A DNA stretch of 64,000 nucleotides, from contig NZ_JAJQMN010000003.1 in NCBI RefSeq assembly GCF_028994775.1, forward strand, positions 372,001-436,000, given 5' to 3'. Below the pieces are notes generated by a model that had not been told where the DNA came from, did no database searches, and saw only the letters and a list, made by a program, of their open reading frames with translations. Source of the stretch: Promicromonospora iranensis (GTDB lineage Bacteria > Actinomycetota > Actinomycetes > Actinomycetales > Cellulomonadaceae). Made by a program: the position numbers and the translations under genes. Of this stretch, positions 7,585 to 17,011 are shown piece by piece. Each line of letters opens with the position of its first letter. Position 1 is the first letter of the stretch.

Positions 7585-9015
7585 TCAGGCCAGGGCGGGG
7601 ACCGGGTCCGGCTGCCCGACGACGGCGTCGTCGGCGGGCGCCTCGTCCTCCGCCCCGCCGCCCAGGTAGTGCCGGCTCATCGACCGGTACTGGCGGCTGG
7701 CCAGCGCCGCCACCGTCAGCACCAGGCCGAGCACTGCGAGCAGCATGAGCACCAGCGCGATCCCCCGGGCCGGCCCGGTGCCGAACCAGCCGCCGATGAG
7801 GGCGGCGCCGACGCCGTCGGTCATGAACGGCTGGAACACGAACTCGGTGAGCGGGCTGATGAGGAACGCCGTCAGCGGCGCCGCCACCATCTCGACGCTG
7901 TGCGCGAACCCGAGCACGCGCCCCTGCCGCTCGTAGGGCACCACCTTCTGCAGCACGGTCTGCTCGGACGCCTCCGCGAACGGCATGACGAACAGGTACA
8001 GGGCGAACCCGGCCACGAGCAGCACGACCGAGTGCTGCACGGGAAGCAGGAAGGTCGCGCCCCACATGACCAGGTTGACCACCAGCAGGGTCCGGAGGGG
8101 GTTGCGCCCCACTCCTCGCTTCGCCACGACCAGGCCGCCGAGGATCATGAAGACGCTGATCGCGCCCCAGGCCAGGCCCCACGTCTGGACGGACATGAGC
8201 GACAGCCCGTACGGGTCGGCGAGCGCCATGAGCCCGCCGGCCAGGAAGTTGTTCAGGAGCGTGAACCAGATCAGCGCCCACATCCCGGGGATGCTGCCCA
8301 CGAGACGGATCGTCCCGCGCAGGTCCACCTTCTTCGGCTCGTCCGCTGCCGCGGCTTCGCCGAGGGACTCCGGCAGACGCAACCGCTGCAGGTGTCCGAC
8401 GGCGGCGGCGAGCACCACCACCGCCAGGACCAGCGCGCCGAGCATCCCGCTCGATGCCACGAGGAGCCCGCTGATGACCGAGGTCACCAGGTGCGAGATC
8501 CCCGACGTCGTGCCGGCGAGCCCGTTCGCCCTGTCCCTGCGCCCTTCGTCGAACAGCGCGGTGACGACGGTGGTCATCGCGATGCCCCGCGGGTTGCCCG
8601 CCATCACGCCGGCCATCACCAGGAGGACCAGCGCCCACAGGCGGACGCTCGTCGGGTCGGTGAACACGGCCGCAGGGGTCGCGACGTAGAGGCCGAGGGC
8701 CGCCAGGTAGAACCCGAGCGACACCAGTGCCGACACCTGCATGACCGTCTTCTTGCGGTGGTGGTCCACGAGCGACCCGAACCACACGCCGGTGCCGACC
8801 ATCGAGACCAGGAAGATCCCGGAGATCACGCCGGCCGCGAAGACGGAGCCCGTCTCCAGATAGACCCAGAACGTGATGGCGAACCAGACGGTGAAGTTGG
8901 TGACCGACACCAGTGATGTGTTCACCAGGAGGTGCGCGAACGTGCGCACCTCGGGGTCCCGCAGGCGCAGCCGACCGGCGCCGTCCGACGCGTTGTGCGT
9001 CTCCTTCGTGCTCAT
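7585..9015 (-). CDS. MFS transporter (DHA3-like efflux type)
   Basis: A 476-residue major facilitator with 10-12 predicted helices. The loop after helix 2 carries GSLVDHHRKKTVMQ, the degenerate GxxxDxxxRr motif of MFS efflux pumps, and the mid-protein loop contains a soluble stretch (about 195-225). It resembles macrolide/multidrug-type DHA3 exporters. The start has a GAGGAG Shine-Dalgarno. It is divergent from an HxlR-family regulator, and a 17-bp operator-like inverted repeat lies in the short gap between them, so the pair is probably a self-contained regulated efflux or resistance unit. The substrate cannot be inferred. Confidence 0.85.
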   Translation of the reverse strand: MSTKETHNASDGAGRLRLRDPEVRTFAHLLVNTSLVSVTNFTVWFAITFWVYLETGSVFAAGVISGIFLVSMVGTGVWFGSLVDHHRKKTVMQVSALVSLGFYLAALGLYVATPAAVFTDPTSVRLWALVLLVMAGVMAGNPRGIAMTTVVTALFDEGRRDRANGLAGTTSGISHLVTSVISGLLVASSGMLGALVLAVVVLAAAVGHLQRLRLPESLGEAAAADEPKKVDLRGTIRLVGSIPGMWALIWFTLLNNFLAGGLMALADPYGLSLMSVQTWGLAWGAISVFMILGGLVVAKRGVGRNPLRTLLVVNLVMWGATFLLPVQHSVVLLVAGFALYLFVMPFAEASEQTVLQKVVPYERQGRVLGFAHSVEMVAAPLTAFLISPLTEFVFQPFMTDGVGAALIGGWFGTGPARGIALVLMLLAVLGLVLTVAALASRQYRSMSRHYLGGGAEDEAPADDAVVGQPDPVPALA

Positions 9016-9061
9016 CGATGCTCCTCGAGCTCGCGGGTCCTGGTGAACCCTCCGTCAATTA

Positions 9062-9078
9062 ACTACGATGACCGTAGT
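9062..9078. promoter_or_regulatory. Inverted-repeat operator between the MFS and HxlR genes
   Basis: ACTACG-ATGAC-CGTAGT is a perfect 6-bp inverted repeat with a 5-bp spacer in the 75-bp core of a divergent promoter region. HxlR-family dimers bind such sites. Its position could allow simultaneous control of the transporter and of the regulator itself. Confidence 0.55.
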
Positions 9079-9138
9079 GATCATGCAGGTATGACGGAGC
9101 GGGCCGCGGGAAGTCATCGGTCCGGACGGGAGACGATC

Positions 9139-9621
9139 GTGAAGCGTGCGAACGGCAGGTCCGCCTGCCCGGTGAGCTTCGGGCTGGAGACGTTCGGCGA
9201 CCCGTGGTCGCTGCTCGTGGTGCGCGACGTCGTGTACTTCGGCAAGCACACGTTCAACGAGTTCCTGGCGTCGGACGAGGCCGTCTCACCGAGCGTGCTG
9301 TCCGCCCGCCTCGAGGCGCTGACCGACGCCGGGATCCTGCACCGGTACCCCGACCCGGCGGACCGGCGCCGCGTGCGCTACGACCTCACCGATCGCGGCC
9401 TCGGCCTGATCCCGATCATGGTCGAGATCGCCGAGTGGAGCGCCGCGCACGATCCGGACACGGGGGCGCCGGCGGACTGGATCGCCCTCGTGCGGGACAA
9501 CAAGCCGGAGATGGTCCGCCGCTACACCGAGACGGTGCGCCGGGGCGGGAGCGTCTTCGTGGGCGAGGACAGCGTCCTGGCGCAGGTCGAGGCCGGGCAG
9601 CTCCAGGCCGCCGGAGCCTGA
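9139..9621 (+). CDS. HxlR-family transcriptional regulator
   Basis: A winged-helix regulator of about 160 residues. The family hallmark is clear near the N-terminus: CPVSFGLETFGDPWSLLVVR contains the conserved Cys and the G-D-W-L region, followed by the recognition helix SPSVLSARLEALTDAGIL and the wing PADRRRVRYDLTDRG. GTG 9139 is preferred because GGGAGAC precedes it; an in-frame ATG at 9091 without a Shine-Dalgarno would add 16 residues. The gene is divergent from the MFS transporter and probably represses it. HxlR proteins often respond to electrophiles, redox changes or small drugs through the N-terminal Cys. Its stop codon lies only a few bases before the rph stop codon (convergent). Confidence 0.88.
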   Translation: MKRANGRSACPVSFGLETFGDPWSLLVVRDVVYFGKHTFNEFLASDEAVSPSVLSARLEALTDAGILHRYPDPADRRRVRYDLTDRGLGLIPIMVEIAEWSAAHDPDTGAPADWIALVRDNKPEMVRRYTETVRRGGSVFVGEDSVLAQVEAGQLQAAGA

Positions 9622-9623
9622 GG

Positions 9624-10376
9624 TCAGAGCTCCTGCGCGAGCGCTGCCTGCTGGATCTTGGCGAGCTCGGCGGTGCCACCCACGGCGAGGTCGAGCAGCG
9701 AGTCGAGCTCGGCGCGGTCGAACGGCGCGTGCTCGGCGGTGCCCTGCACCTCGATGAACGTGCCGGAGCCCGTGACCACCACGTTCATGTCGGTCTCCGC
9801 GCGGACGTCCTCGACGTAGGGCAGGTCGAGCATCGGCGTGCCGTCGATGATGCCGACGGACACCGCGGAGACGGAGTCGGACAGCACCTGCTTGCCACCC
9901 TTGACGTGCCCGTGGCGACGGCCCCACGCGATCGCGTCGACGAGGGCCACGTAGGCCCCGGTGATCGCGGCGGTGCGGGTGCCGCCGTCGGCCTGGAGCA
10001 CGTCGCAGTCCAGCACGATCGAGTTCTCGCCGAGCGCGCTCATGTCGACGACGGCGCGCAGCGACCGGCCGATGAGCCGCGAGATCTCATGCGTACGGCC
10101 GCCGATCTTGCCCTTGACGGACTCGCGCGCGCTGCGCTCGTTGGTGGCGCGCGGCAGCATCGCGTACTCGGCGGTGACCCAGCCCTCGCCCGAGCCCTTG
10201 CGCCAGCGCGGCACACCCTCGGTGAACGAGGCGACGCACAGCACCCGCGTGCGCCCGAACTCCACGAGCACCGACCCCTCGGCCTCGTCGAGCCATCCCC
10301 GGGTGATCTTCACGGGGCGGAGCTGGTCGGTGGCGCGGCCGTCGGCGCGGACGATGCTGTCAGTGCTGGAGGTCAT
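9624..10376 (-). CDS. rph: Ribonuclease PH
   Basis: A 250-residue phosphorolytic 3'-5' exoribonuclease that trims tRNA and rRNA precursors. Family features are [20 protein letters not shown] at the N-terminus, the RNA-binding [12 protein letters not shown], the long basic segment with [19 protein letters not shown], and the phosphate-binding core [20 protein letters not shown]. The ATG at 10376 gives the usual family length; a longer reading frame upstream is Arg/Ser-rich and not homologous. It belongs to the conserved actinobacterial block murI - Rv1339-like - rph - rdgB, although small genes interrupt the block here. Confidence 0.96.
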   Translation of the reverse strand: MTSSTDSIVRADGRATDQLRPVKITRGWLDEAEGSVLVEFGRTRVLCVASFTEGVPRWRKGSGEGWVTAEYAMLPRATNERSARESVKGKIGGRTHEISRLIGRSLRAVVDMSALGENSIVLDCDVLQADGGTRTAAITGAYVALVDAIAWGRRHGHVKGGKQVLSDSVSAVSVGIIDGTPMLDLPYVEDVRAETDMNVVVTGSGTFIEVQGTAEHAPFDRAELDSLLDLAVGGTAELAKIQQAALAQEL

Positions 10377-10447
10377 GCGCCAAGCGTATGCGGTAGGTTC
10401 ACACGCCGGGCATACCGCTCGGGCGGAGCGACACCAAGGACGGCACG

Positions 10448-10726
10448 ATGACGGACACCACTCCCGCCGAATCCCCCGCCGCCACGAGCACGGAAGCGGC
10501 CCCTGGCTGGACCAGCGGTCCGTTCCCACCGCTGTGGCTCGCGGTGCTGGGCAGCCTCGCCGTCCTCGGTCAGTTCGCCGTGGGCCTGTGCCTGATCGGC
10601 GCGCTCGTCTCACTGGTGATCGCACGACGACGACCCTGGGTGGCGGCGGTCGCGATCGTCCTGACCGCCTGGTCCGGCACGATGGTGCTGTTCACCGGTC
10701 GGTTGCTGCCGTGGGTAGGGATCTGA
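10448..10726 (+). CDS. Small two-helix membrane protein, unknown function
   Basis: A 92-residue protein with a Thr/Ala/Pro-rich acidic N-terminus of about 28 residues and two hydrophobic segments (about 30-58 and 65-90). It is divergent from rph and convergent with the metallo-hydrolase gene, ending a few bases before that gene's stop codon. ACCAAGGACGGCACG before the ATG contains AAGGA as a possible ribosome binding site. No family recognised. Codon use looks normal. Confidence 0.65.
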   Translation: MTDTTPAESPAATSTEAAPGWTSGPFPPLWLAVLGSLAVLGQFAVGLCLIGALVSLVIARRRPWVAAVAIVLTAWSGTMVLFTGRLLPWVGI

Positions 10727-10732
10727 CGCCCG

Positions 10733-11560
10733 TCACAGCTCGTAGACGGTGCCCGGCTCCGCGACATCGACCGGGCCGGCGAACGAGCCGCGCGCCTCGG
10801 TCAGGGACTCCGCGGGATCGTTCCAGACGGGCAGGTGCGTGAGCAGCAGACGGCGGGCGCCGGCGTCGGTCGCCACCTGACCCGCTCGGCGGCCGGTGAG
10901 GTGGATGCCCGGTTCGACGCCGTCGTCGCGGCCCTCGAGGAACGCGGCCTCGCTGAGCAGCAGGTCGGCGTCGCGCGCCAGCTCGACGACCGACGGGCAC
11001 GCGTCGGTGTCCCCGGTGTACGCCAGCGTCGTCGTGCCGCCCGACGCGGACGGGCCGGTCAGGCGCACGCCGTAGGTCTCGACCGGGTGGAACACCCGGT
11101 GCGGCTCGATGGTCAGCGGCCCGATCCGGACCGACGGGTGCTCCGCCCACGACCGGAAGTCGAAGTCGTTCTCCATGGATTCGCCCTCGCTCAGCCCGTA
11201 GGACAGCGCGACGTGCCGCTCCGCCGTCGACGGGCCGAACACGGGCAGGGGCGCGTCCCGGCGACCGGTACGGAGCGAACCGCGCTCGGGGTGGTATCGC
11301 AGGTACACGTACAGGCCCGAGAGGTCCGCGCAGTGGTCGGGGTGCAGGTGCGAGATCGACACGGCGTCGAGATCCATCGGGTCCATGAAGCGCTGCAGGG
11401 CACCGAACGCGCCGTTGCCCAGGTCGAGCAGCACGTTCCAGTCGCGCGCCTCGTGGCCGGCCGCGGCCGCCTCCGCGGCCGGGACCCGTACCAGGTACGA
11501 CGACGCGGGCGTCGCCGGCCCCGGGAACGAACCGGAGACCCCGATCGGGATCAGGCGCAT
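10733..11560 (-). CDS. Metallo-beta-lactamase-fold hydrolase, Rv1339-like (cyclic-nucleotide phosphodiesterase type)
   Basis: A 275-residue protein with the metal-binding motif SHLHPDHCADL (HxHxDH) at about 68-73, further metal ligands in LAYTGDTDACP and a terminal LLLTHLPVW. It belongs to the RNase Z/class II phosphodiesterase branch. The gene sits directly after murI, exactly as Rv1339 does in Mycobacterium tuberculosis; Rv1339 has been shown to degrade cAMP. The start ATG shares its A with the murI stop (TGATG), so the two are co-translated. Hydrolysis of cyclic nucleotides is inferred from synteny and family, not shown by sequence alone. Confidence 0.85.
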   Translation of the reverse strand: MRLIPIGVSGSFPGPATPASSYLVRVPAAEAAAAGHEARDWNVLLDLGNGAFGALQRFMDPMDLDAVSISHLHPDHCADLSGLYVYLRYHPERGSLRTGRRDAPLPVFGPSTAERHVALSYGLSEGESMENDFDFRSWAEHPSVRIGPLTIEPHRVFHPVETYGVRLTGPSASGGTTTLAYTGDTDACPSVVELARDADLLLSEAAFLEGRDDGVEPGIHLTGRRAGQVATDAGARRLLLTHLPVWNDPAESLTEARGSFAGPVDVAEPGTVYEL

Positions 11561-12363
11561 CAGACGGCCTCCACGAGGGAGACCTCAGGGCCGAGGAACC
11601 GGCTCGCGAGCTGCCCGAAGGGCGCCGGGTCGCCGGTGGTCAGGAAGCGGTGCTCGGGAGAGCCGGCGTCGGGCGCGCGCTCCAGGTCGTGCGCGACGAG
11701 GGTGCGGTACACGTCCTTCGCGGTCTCGTCGGCGCTGGACACCAGCGTGACCTCCTCACCCATCACGTAGGAGATGGCTCCGGCGAGCAGGGGATAGTGC
11801 GTGCAGCCCAGCACGAGCGTGTCGACGCCGGCGGCCTTGACCGGGTCGAGGTACTCGTGCGCGAACTTCTGCACCTCGGGGCCCGAGGTCCTGCCCTCCT
11901 CGACGAAGCGTACGAACTCCGGGCAGGCCTGGCTCGTGATGGACAGGCCCGGGGTGACGTGGAAGGCGTCGTCGTACGCCCGTGACTGCACGGTGGTCCG
12001 CGTGCCGATGACGCCGATCCGACCGGACCTCGTCGCCGTCACCGCGGCGCGGGCCGCCGGCAGGATGACCTCCACGACGGGGATCCCGTGGCGCTGCGTG
12101 TACCGCTCGCGGGCGTCGCGCATCATCGCCGACGACGCCGTGTTGCACGCGATGACCAGCATCTTCACCCCGTCGGCGACGAGCCGGTCCATGGCGTCGA
12201 GCGCCATGGCGCGCACGGCGGCGATGGGCTTGGGGCCGTACGGGCTGTTCGCGGTGTCGCCGAGGTACCGGACCTGCTCGTTGGGGAGCTGGTCCAGGAT
12301 GGCCCGGGCGACCGTGAGGCCGCCGAGACCGGAGTCAAAGATCCCGATGGGCGCGTCGTTCAC
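11560..12363 (-). CDS. murI: Glutamate racemase
   Basis: A 267-residue cofactor-independent racemase that supplies D-glutamate for peptidoglycan. It starts with [17 protein letters not shown], has the substrate-binding [13 protein letters not shown], the first catalytic Cys in [10 protein letters not shown] and the second in [11 protein letters not shown]. The start is a GTG with no Shine-Dalgarno; a TAGGCT hexamer seven bases upstream suggests leaderless translation. It is the first gene of a two-gene unit with the Rv1339-like hydrolase. Confidence 0.96.
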   Translation of the reverse strand: MNDAPIGIFDSGLGGLTVARAILDQLPNEQVRYLGDTANSPYGPKPIAAVRAMALDAMDRLVADGVKMLVIACNTASSAMMRDARERYTQRHGIPVVEVILPAARAAVTATRSGRIGVIGTRTTVQSRAYDDAFHVTPGLSITSQACPEFVRFVEEGRTSGPEVQKFAHEYLDPVKAAGVDTLVLGCTHYPLLAGAISYVMGEEVTLVSSADETAKDVYRTLVAHDLERAPDAGSPEHRFLTTGDPAPFGQLASRFLGPEVSLVEAV

Positions 12364-12370
12364 GGGGTGA

Positions 12371-12376
12371 AGCCTA
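12371..12376 (-). promoter_or_regulatory. -10 box of a leaderless promoter for murI
   Basis: On the minus strand TAGGCT ends seven bases before the GTG start at 12363. No ribosome binding site is visible in the short leader. Confidence 0.45.
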
Positions 12377-12464
12377 GCGACGACAACGTGCGGTCACCCG
12401 TGCTCGTGAGCCGCGCCACGCGTGACGCGTGACACGTTACGGCAGGTCAGCGCGCCAGTCCTGG

Positions 12465-13235
12465 TCACCCAGACCCGGTGGGCGCGCCAGGCGGACGCCG
12501 CCCCCGCAGCTCGGAGAGCATCACGTCCATCAGGGTCTCCTGCGCGTAGCCCGCGGCCACGAAAACCCCGGACCAGAAGCGCCGGGCCGCACGGCCGTCC
12601 GTCGCGACGGGGATCTCGCGGCCGGCCTGCCGGTCCCACATGATCTCGTCGGTGAGCTGCATGACCTGCTCGTCGGACTTCAGGCCGAGCCGCTCGGCGA
12701 TCACGAGCCGCACGTCCGTGAGCGCGCCTGCGAACTGCTCGGCGTCCTCACGCGGCACCCGCACCGGCGGCGGAGCACCGTGCCTGCCCAGCGGCGAGGG
12801 CGCGTCCTCGCCCGTCGGCAGGTCGAGCAGCGCGGCGAACGCCTCGAGCCGGTCCACCTTCGCCTGGGCCACATCGTTCTGCGTGAGCCGGCGGAACTCG
12901 TCGGCCACGTCCGCGTCGTCCTTGCTCGCGTCCGGCAGGAGCCTCCGCGCCGCGGGGTCCGTCGGGATGCGACCCACCCCGGTCACCCCTGTGAGCCGCG
13001 CCAGGTCGGCGTCGGTCAGCTCGTCCGGGGCGAGCAGGCCGTTGGCCCATGCCTGCCCCTTGCCCGGTCCGGGATGCGTCGAGAGGCCCGGCACGCCGTC
13101 GTCGGGGAAGAGGTCCAGCCCCGCCTCCTCGCGGAGCATGTCCGCGACGTCGCGCGCGACCCGGGCGAGGACGACCCGCTCCACCGGCTCGAACCTGGCC
13201 TCGTAACCCCGCCGCATGGCGCGGAACGGTGTCAT
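12465..13235 (-). CDS. DUF2017 protein
   Basis: A 256-residue soluble, acidic and helix-rich protein matching the actinobacterial DUF2017 family that is nearly always encoded next to clpS. Recognisable segments are [20 protein letters not shown] at the start and [13 protein letters not shown]-like [21 protein letters not shown] near residue 190. Its ATG overlaps the clpS stop codon (ATGA), so it is translated with ClpS. No enzymatic motif is visible. The constant pairing suggests a role in N-degron proteolysis, but that is inference. Confidence 0.85.
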   Translation of the reverse strand: MTPFRAMRRGYEARFEPVERVVLARVARDVADMLREEAGLDLFPDDGVPGLSTHPGPGKGQAWANGLLAPDELTDADLARLTGVTGVGRIPTDPAARRLLPDASKDDADVADEFRRLTQNDVAQAKVDRLEAFAALLDLPTGEDAPSPLGRHGAPPPVRVPREDAEQFAGALTDVRLVIAERLGLKSDEQVMQLTDEIMWDRQAGREIPVATDGRAARRFWSGVFVAAGYAQETLMDVMLSELRGRRPPGAPTGSG

Positions 13236-13573
13236 GCGGCTCCCCGCGCGCCCGACTCCTGCAGCGTCGCCCACAGACCGAACCCGTGCATCGCCTGCAC
13301 GTCCACCTCCATACGCTCGCGCCCACCGCTGGACACGACGGCACGACCGTTCTTGTGCACCTGAGTCATGAGCCGTTCCGCCTTGACGCGCGAGTACCCG
13401 AAGTAGCTCTCGAAGACGTACGTCACGTACGACATCAGGTTCACCGGGTCGTTCCAGACGATCGTCACCCACGGGTCGGCGACCCCCGAGGCGATGTCCG
13501 TCTCGGTGTCCTCCTCGACGGCCGTCCCGGCTGACCCCATGGGCGATAGCAGCGGCGGTGGGGAAGAAGTCAC
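13232..13573 (-). CDS. clpS: ATP-dependent Clp protease adaptor ClpS
   Basis: The adaptor that delivers N-degron substrates to the ClpA/ClpC unfoldase. The conserved core begins at [20 protein letters not shown], which contains the N-end-rule pocket residues, and continues with the [20 protein letters not shown] helix and a [14 protein letters not shown]-terminus. GTG 13573 gives a 113-residue protein with a short disordered leader, usual for actinobacterial ClpS; an internal ATG at 13540 would give 102 residues. Overlap with DUF2017 shows co-expression. Confidence 0.92.
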   Translation of the reverse strand: MTSSPPPLLSPMGSAGTAVEEDTETDIASGVADPWVTIVWNDPVNLMSYVTYVFESYFGYSRVKAERLMTQVHKNGRAVVSSGGRERMEVDVQAMHGFGLWATLQESGARGAA

Positions 13574-13667
13574 AGGTCTCACTCTAGGCGGTTTCGTCCC
13601 TGGGCTGGACACCCCTGTCCGAGATTTTCGCGAAGTTGTCGCCGGGCTGTGACCTCCGGCGCAGGGC

Positions 13668-15116
13668 TCAGTCGAGGAGGTCGTCCAGGCGGAGGTCCAC
13701 GGTCGGGATCGCGGGGTCACCGTCGGACAGCCGACGGGCGCTGCGCGGCAGCTCGGCGCGCACCATGCCGTGGTTGACCGCCGCGTTCGCGACCCCGTAC
13801 GGACCCACCCAGCGCGAGTCGACGGCGCCGTCGACGACCATCGGGGCGAGCAGCGGTCGCAGGTCGTCGCTCTGCGGCATCCACTCGGCCACCGCCGTGT
13901 CCGGACCGGTCACCATGATCTCCTCGACCGCGTAGCCGTCGCGGCCGTAGCGCCGGGCGGCGGCCTTGCGGCCGCCCACCGACGCCTTGTTCGCGGAGGC
14001 CTTCGCCACCGGCTGGAGCACGCCCGACGAGTCGGCGCGGGCCACCAGCTTGTAGACCATGCCGCAGGTCGGCGCACCGGAACCGGTCACCACCGACGTC
14101 CCGACGCCGTACACGTCCACGGGCGCGGACGCCAGGGCCGCGATCGCGTACTCGTCGAGGTCGGACGTGACAACGATCTTCGTGTCGCGGGCGCCGAGCT
14201 CGTCGAGCTGCCGGCGCACCTCCTGCGCGAGGCCGCCGAGGTCACCGGAGTCGAGGCGCACGGCACCGAGGCCGGTGCCCGCCACCTCGACGGCGGTCGC
14301 CACACCCTGCTTCACGTCATACGTGTCGACCAGCAGGGTCGTACCGGGGCCCAGCGACGCGACCTGCGACTCGAACGCGTCCCGTTCGGTGTCGTGCAGC
14401 AGCATGAAGGAGTGCGCGGCGGTACCGATGGTGTCCAGCCCGTACCGCATCCCCGCCTCGAGGTTGGACGTGCCGGCGAAACCACCGATGACGGCGGCGC
14501 GGGCCGCCGCAACGGCGGCCTGCTCGCTCGCCCGCCGCGAGCCCATCTCCAGCACGGGGCGCCCGCCCGCCGCGCTCGTCATGCGCGACGCCGCCGAGGC
14601 CACCGCCGAGTCGTAGTTCAGGATCGACAGGATCAGGGTCTCCAGCAGCACGGCCTCCGCGAAGGTGCCCTCGACCTGCAGCACGGGCGAGCCGGGGAAG
14701 AACACCTCACCCTCGACGTACCCCTGGATGGTCCCGGAGAAGCGGTAGTTGGCGAGGTAGTCCAGGGTCCGGCGGTCGACGATGCCGTTCTGCTCGAGGT
14801 AGGCCAGCTCCGCGTCCTCGAACACGAAGTGTGGCAGCGCTTCCAGTACGCGACCGGTCCCCGCCAGGACGCCGTAACGGCGGCCTGCGGGCAGGCGGCG
14901 CGTGAACACCTCGAACACGCAGTGCCGGTGCGCCGTGCCGTCCGCGAGCGCCGCCTGGAGCATCGTGAGCTCGTAGCGGTCGGTCAGGAGCGCTACCGAC
15001 GGACGTACCGACGGCAGGGGTGCTGCGGGAAGCGGCCGAGGCTCTTCGACACCGTTGTCGAACGCAGGCCACGAGTCTGTGAGCGAGGCGCCGATGCCCC
15101 GGAGCTCGTCGGTCAT
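13668..15116 (-). CDS. pncB: Nicotinate phosphoribosyltransferase
   Basis: A 482-residue enzyme of the Preiss-Handler NAD salvage pathway that joins nicotinate and PRPP to nicotinate mononucleotide. Family segments include [15 protein letters not shown] near residue 45, [36 protein letters not shown], the [19 protein letters not shown] active-site loop, the AVRLDSGDL motif and VVTSDLDEY. The ATG at 15116 begins a non-conserved 40-residue N-terminus, so a shorter start is possible. A 15-bp perfect palindrome lies 48 bp upstream and may be an operator. In mycobacteria pncB likewise neighbours clpS. Confidence 0.95.
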   Translation of the reverse strand: MTDELRGIGASLTDSWPAFDNGVEEPRPLPAAPLPSVRPSVALLTDRYELTMLQAALADGTAHRHCVFEVFTRRLPAGRRYGVLAGTGRVLEALPHFVFEDAELAYLEQNGIVDRRTLDYLANYRFSGTIQGYVEGEVFFPGSPVLQVEGTFAEAVLLETLILSILNYDSAVASAASRMTSAAGGRPVLEMGSRRASEQAAVAAARAAVIGGFAGTSNLEAGMRYGLDTIGTAAHSFMLLHDTERDAFESQVASLGPGTTLLVDTYDVKQGVATAVEVAGTGLGAVRLDSGDLGGLAQEVRRQLDELGARDTKIVVTSDLDEYAIAALASAPVDVYGVGTSVVTGSGAPTCGMVYKLVARADSSGVLQPVAKASANKASVGGRKAAARRYGRDGYAVEEIMVTGPDTAVAEWMPQSDDLRPLLAPMVVDGAVDSRWVGPYGVANAAVNHGMVRAELPRSARRLSDGDPAIPTVDLRLDDLLD

Positions 15117-15163
15117 GCACTCACGGTAGGCCAGTAAACCCACCTCGGCGGTACGAACAGGGC

Positions 15164-15178
15164 CAAGGTGGCACCTTG
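15164..15178. promoter_or_regulatory. 15-bp perfect palindrome upstream of pncB
   Basis: CAAGGTG-G-CACCTTG is perfectly symmetric. Its one-base centre makes it a poor RNA hairpin but a good protein binding site. It lies in the 86-bp gap between the helicase stop and the pncB start. A NAD-responsive regulator such as NrtR is a reasonable guess, but the sequence does not match a motif I know. Confidence 0.45.
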
Positions 15179-15202
15179 TCTCAACATGCGGATCCTCGTT
15201 CT

Positions 15203-17011
15203 CTACTTCTGCCCGACGAACCAGCGTCGGACCTGGGCCACGCGGGCGGCGAGCTGGTCGGCGGTCGCGAGGGGTACCTCCGGCCCGCCGCAGGTACGGC
15301 GCAGCTCGTTGTGCACCATGCCGTGCGGCTGGCCGCTCCGCTTGGCCCACGCCGAGACGAGCTTGGACAGCTCCTTGCGCAGCTCGGCCGCACGGCGGTG
15401 CTCCTGCTCCGACCGCTCGACCTCCACCTCGCGGGCGGTCGGCGCTCCCCCGCGAGCCTTGAGATGGTCCGCCTGCCGCTGGCGCAGCAGCGTCGCCACC
15501 TGGTCGGGCTCCAGCAGGCCGGGCAGGCCGAGGAAGTCCTGCTCCTCCACGGAGCCGAGGTCGGCGCTGGTGCCGAACTCGCCGCCGTCGAAGAGGACAC
15601 GGTCGAACGACGCCTGGGCGTCCAGCGCCTGGAACGACCCCTGGGTCAGCTCGCTCGACGCCTTCTCCTCCCGGTTGGCCTCCGCGAGGAGCGCGGCCTC
15701 CGGGTCGTAGTCGATGCCCTGCTCCTCGGCCGTGCGCGGACGGTCGAGCGCATGGTCGCGCTCCTGCTCCATCGTGCCTGCCAGGTTCAGCAGCGGCGCG
15801 ACGCTCGGCAGGAAGATCGACGCCGTCTCGCCGCGCTTGCGGGCGCGCACGAACCGGCCGATCGCCTGCGCGAAGTACAGCGGGGTCGAGGCGCTCGTGG
15901 CGTACACACCGACGGCGAGGCGCGGCACGTCGACGCCTTCCGACACCATCCGCACCGCCACCATCCAGCGGTCCTCGCTCTGCGCGAACTCCTCGATGCG
16001 GCCGGACGCGCCCTCGTCGTCCGACAGGACGACGGTGGGGCGCTTGCCGGTGATCTCGTGCAGGTGCTTGGCGTAGGCGCGGGCGTTGTCCTGGTCGGTG
16101 GCGATGACCAGGCCGCCGGCGTCGGGCACCGTGCGGCGCACCTCGGTGAGGCGCTTGTCCGCGGCCGAGAGCACCGACGGGATCCACTGCCCCTCCGGGT
16201 CGAGCGCCGTGCGCCACGCCTGGCCGGTCATGTCCTTGGTCATGGCCTCGCCGAGGCGGGCGCTGACCTCGTCACCCATCTTGGTCCGCCAGCGCATGTC
16301 GCCCGCGTAGGACATGAACAGCACGGGCCGGACCACGTGGTCGCGCAGGGCCTCGCCGTAACCGTAGGTGTAGTCGGCCTTCGACCGGCGGATGCCCTCG
16401 GCGTCGGGCTCGTACTCCACGAACGGGATGGCGGACGTGTCGCTGCGGAACGGGGTGCCGGTGAGCGCCAGCCGGCGGTCCGCCACCTCGAAGGCCTCGC
16501 GGACGGCGTCACCCCAGCTCAGCGCGTCACCGCCGTGGTGCACCTCGTCCAGGATCACGAGCGTCGGCGCCGCCTCCGTGCGGGCGCGGTGCAGCGCCGG
16601 CTTGGCCGCCACCTGCGCGTAGGTGAGCGCGACGCCGTCGTAGTGCGCGCCGTGCCGGCCCTGCGAGTTCTTGAAGTGCGGGTCGATGCGGATGCCGACA
16701 CGCGCGGCGGCGTCGGCCCACTGGGTCTTCAGGTGCTCGGTGGGTGCCACGACCGTGACCCGCCGGACCACGCCTTGCTCGAGGAGCTCGGTGGCGATGC
16801 GGAGCGCGAACGTCGTCTTGCCCGCGCCCGGGGTGGCGACGGCCAGGAAGTCCCGCGGGTTCTTCTCGCGGTAGAGCTCCAGGGCCTCCGCCTGCCAGGC
16901 GCGCAGACTCGACGCCGTGCCCCAGGGGGCGCGGCGTGGAAAGGCAGGGCTGAGCGACGAAGCGGCCGCAGACGACGGTGTGTGGGGCAGCTGCTGCGGC
17001 TGGCTCGTCAC
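15203..17011 (-). CDS. DEAH-type superfamily 2 helicase (XPB/SSL2-like)
   Basis: A 602-residue SF2 helicase. Motif I is AVATPGAGKTTFALRIA, motif Ia VVAPTEHLKTQW, motif II VILDEVHH (a DExH box), motif III ALTGTPFRSD, and motif VI FAQAIGRFVRARKRGE. The C-terminal third (about 430-600) is charged and helical, with no recognised domain. It probably acts on DNA or RNA during repair; the family name SSL2-like is for the helicase core only. The GTG start overlaps the stop of the DUF3039 gene by 4 bp (GTGA), so the two are co-translated, a pairing that recurs in actinobacteria. Confidence 0.88.
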   Translation of the reverse strand: MTSQPQQLPHTPSSAAASSLSPAFPRRAPWGTASSLRAWQAEALELYREKNPRDFLAVATPGAGKTTFALRIATELLEQGVVRRVTVVAPTEHLKTQWADAAARVGIRIDPHFKNSQGRHGAHYDGVALTYAQVAAKPALHRARTEAAPTLVILDEVHHGGDALSWGDAVREAFEVADRRLALTGTPFRSDTSAIPFVEYEPDAEGIRRSKADYTYGYGEALRDHVVRPVLFMSYAGDMRWRTKMGDEVSARLGEAMTKDMTGQAWRTALDPEGQWIPSVLSAADKRLTEVRRTVPDAGGLVIATDQDNARAYAKHLHEITGKRPTVVLSDDEGASGRIEEFAQSEDRWMVAVRMVSEGVDVPRLAVGVYATSASTPLYFAQAIGRFVRARKRGETASIFLPSVAPLLNLAGTMEQERDHALDRPRTAEEQGIDYDPEAALLAEANREEKASSELTQGSFQALDAQASFDRVLFDGGEFGTSADLGSVEEQDFLGLPGLLEPDQVATLLRQRQADHLKARGGAPTAREVEVERSEQEHRRAAELRKELSKLVSAWAKRSGQPHGMVHNELRRTCGGPEVPLATADQLAARVAQVRRWFVGQK

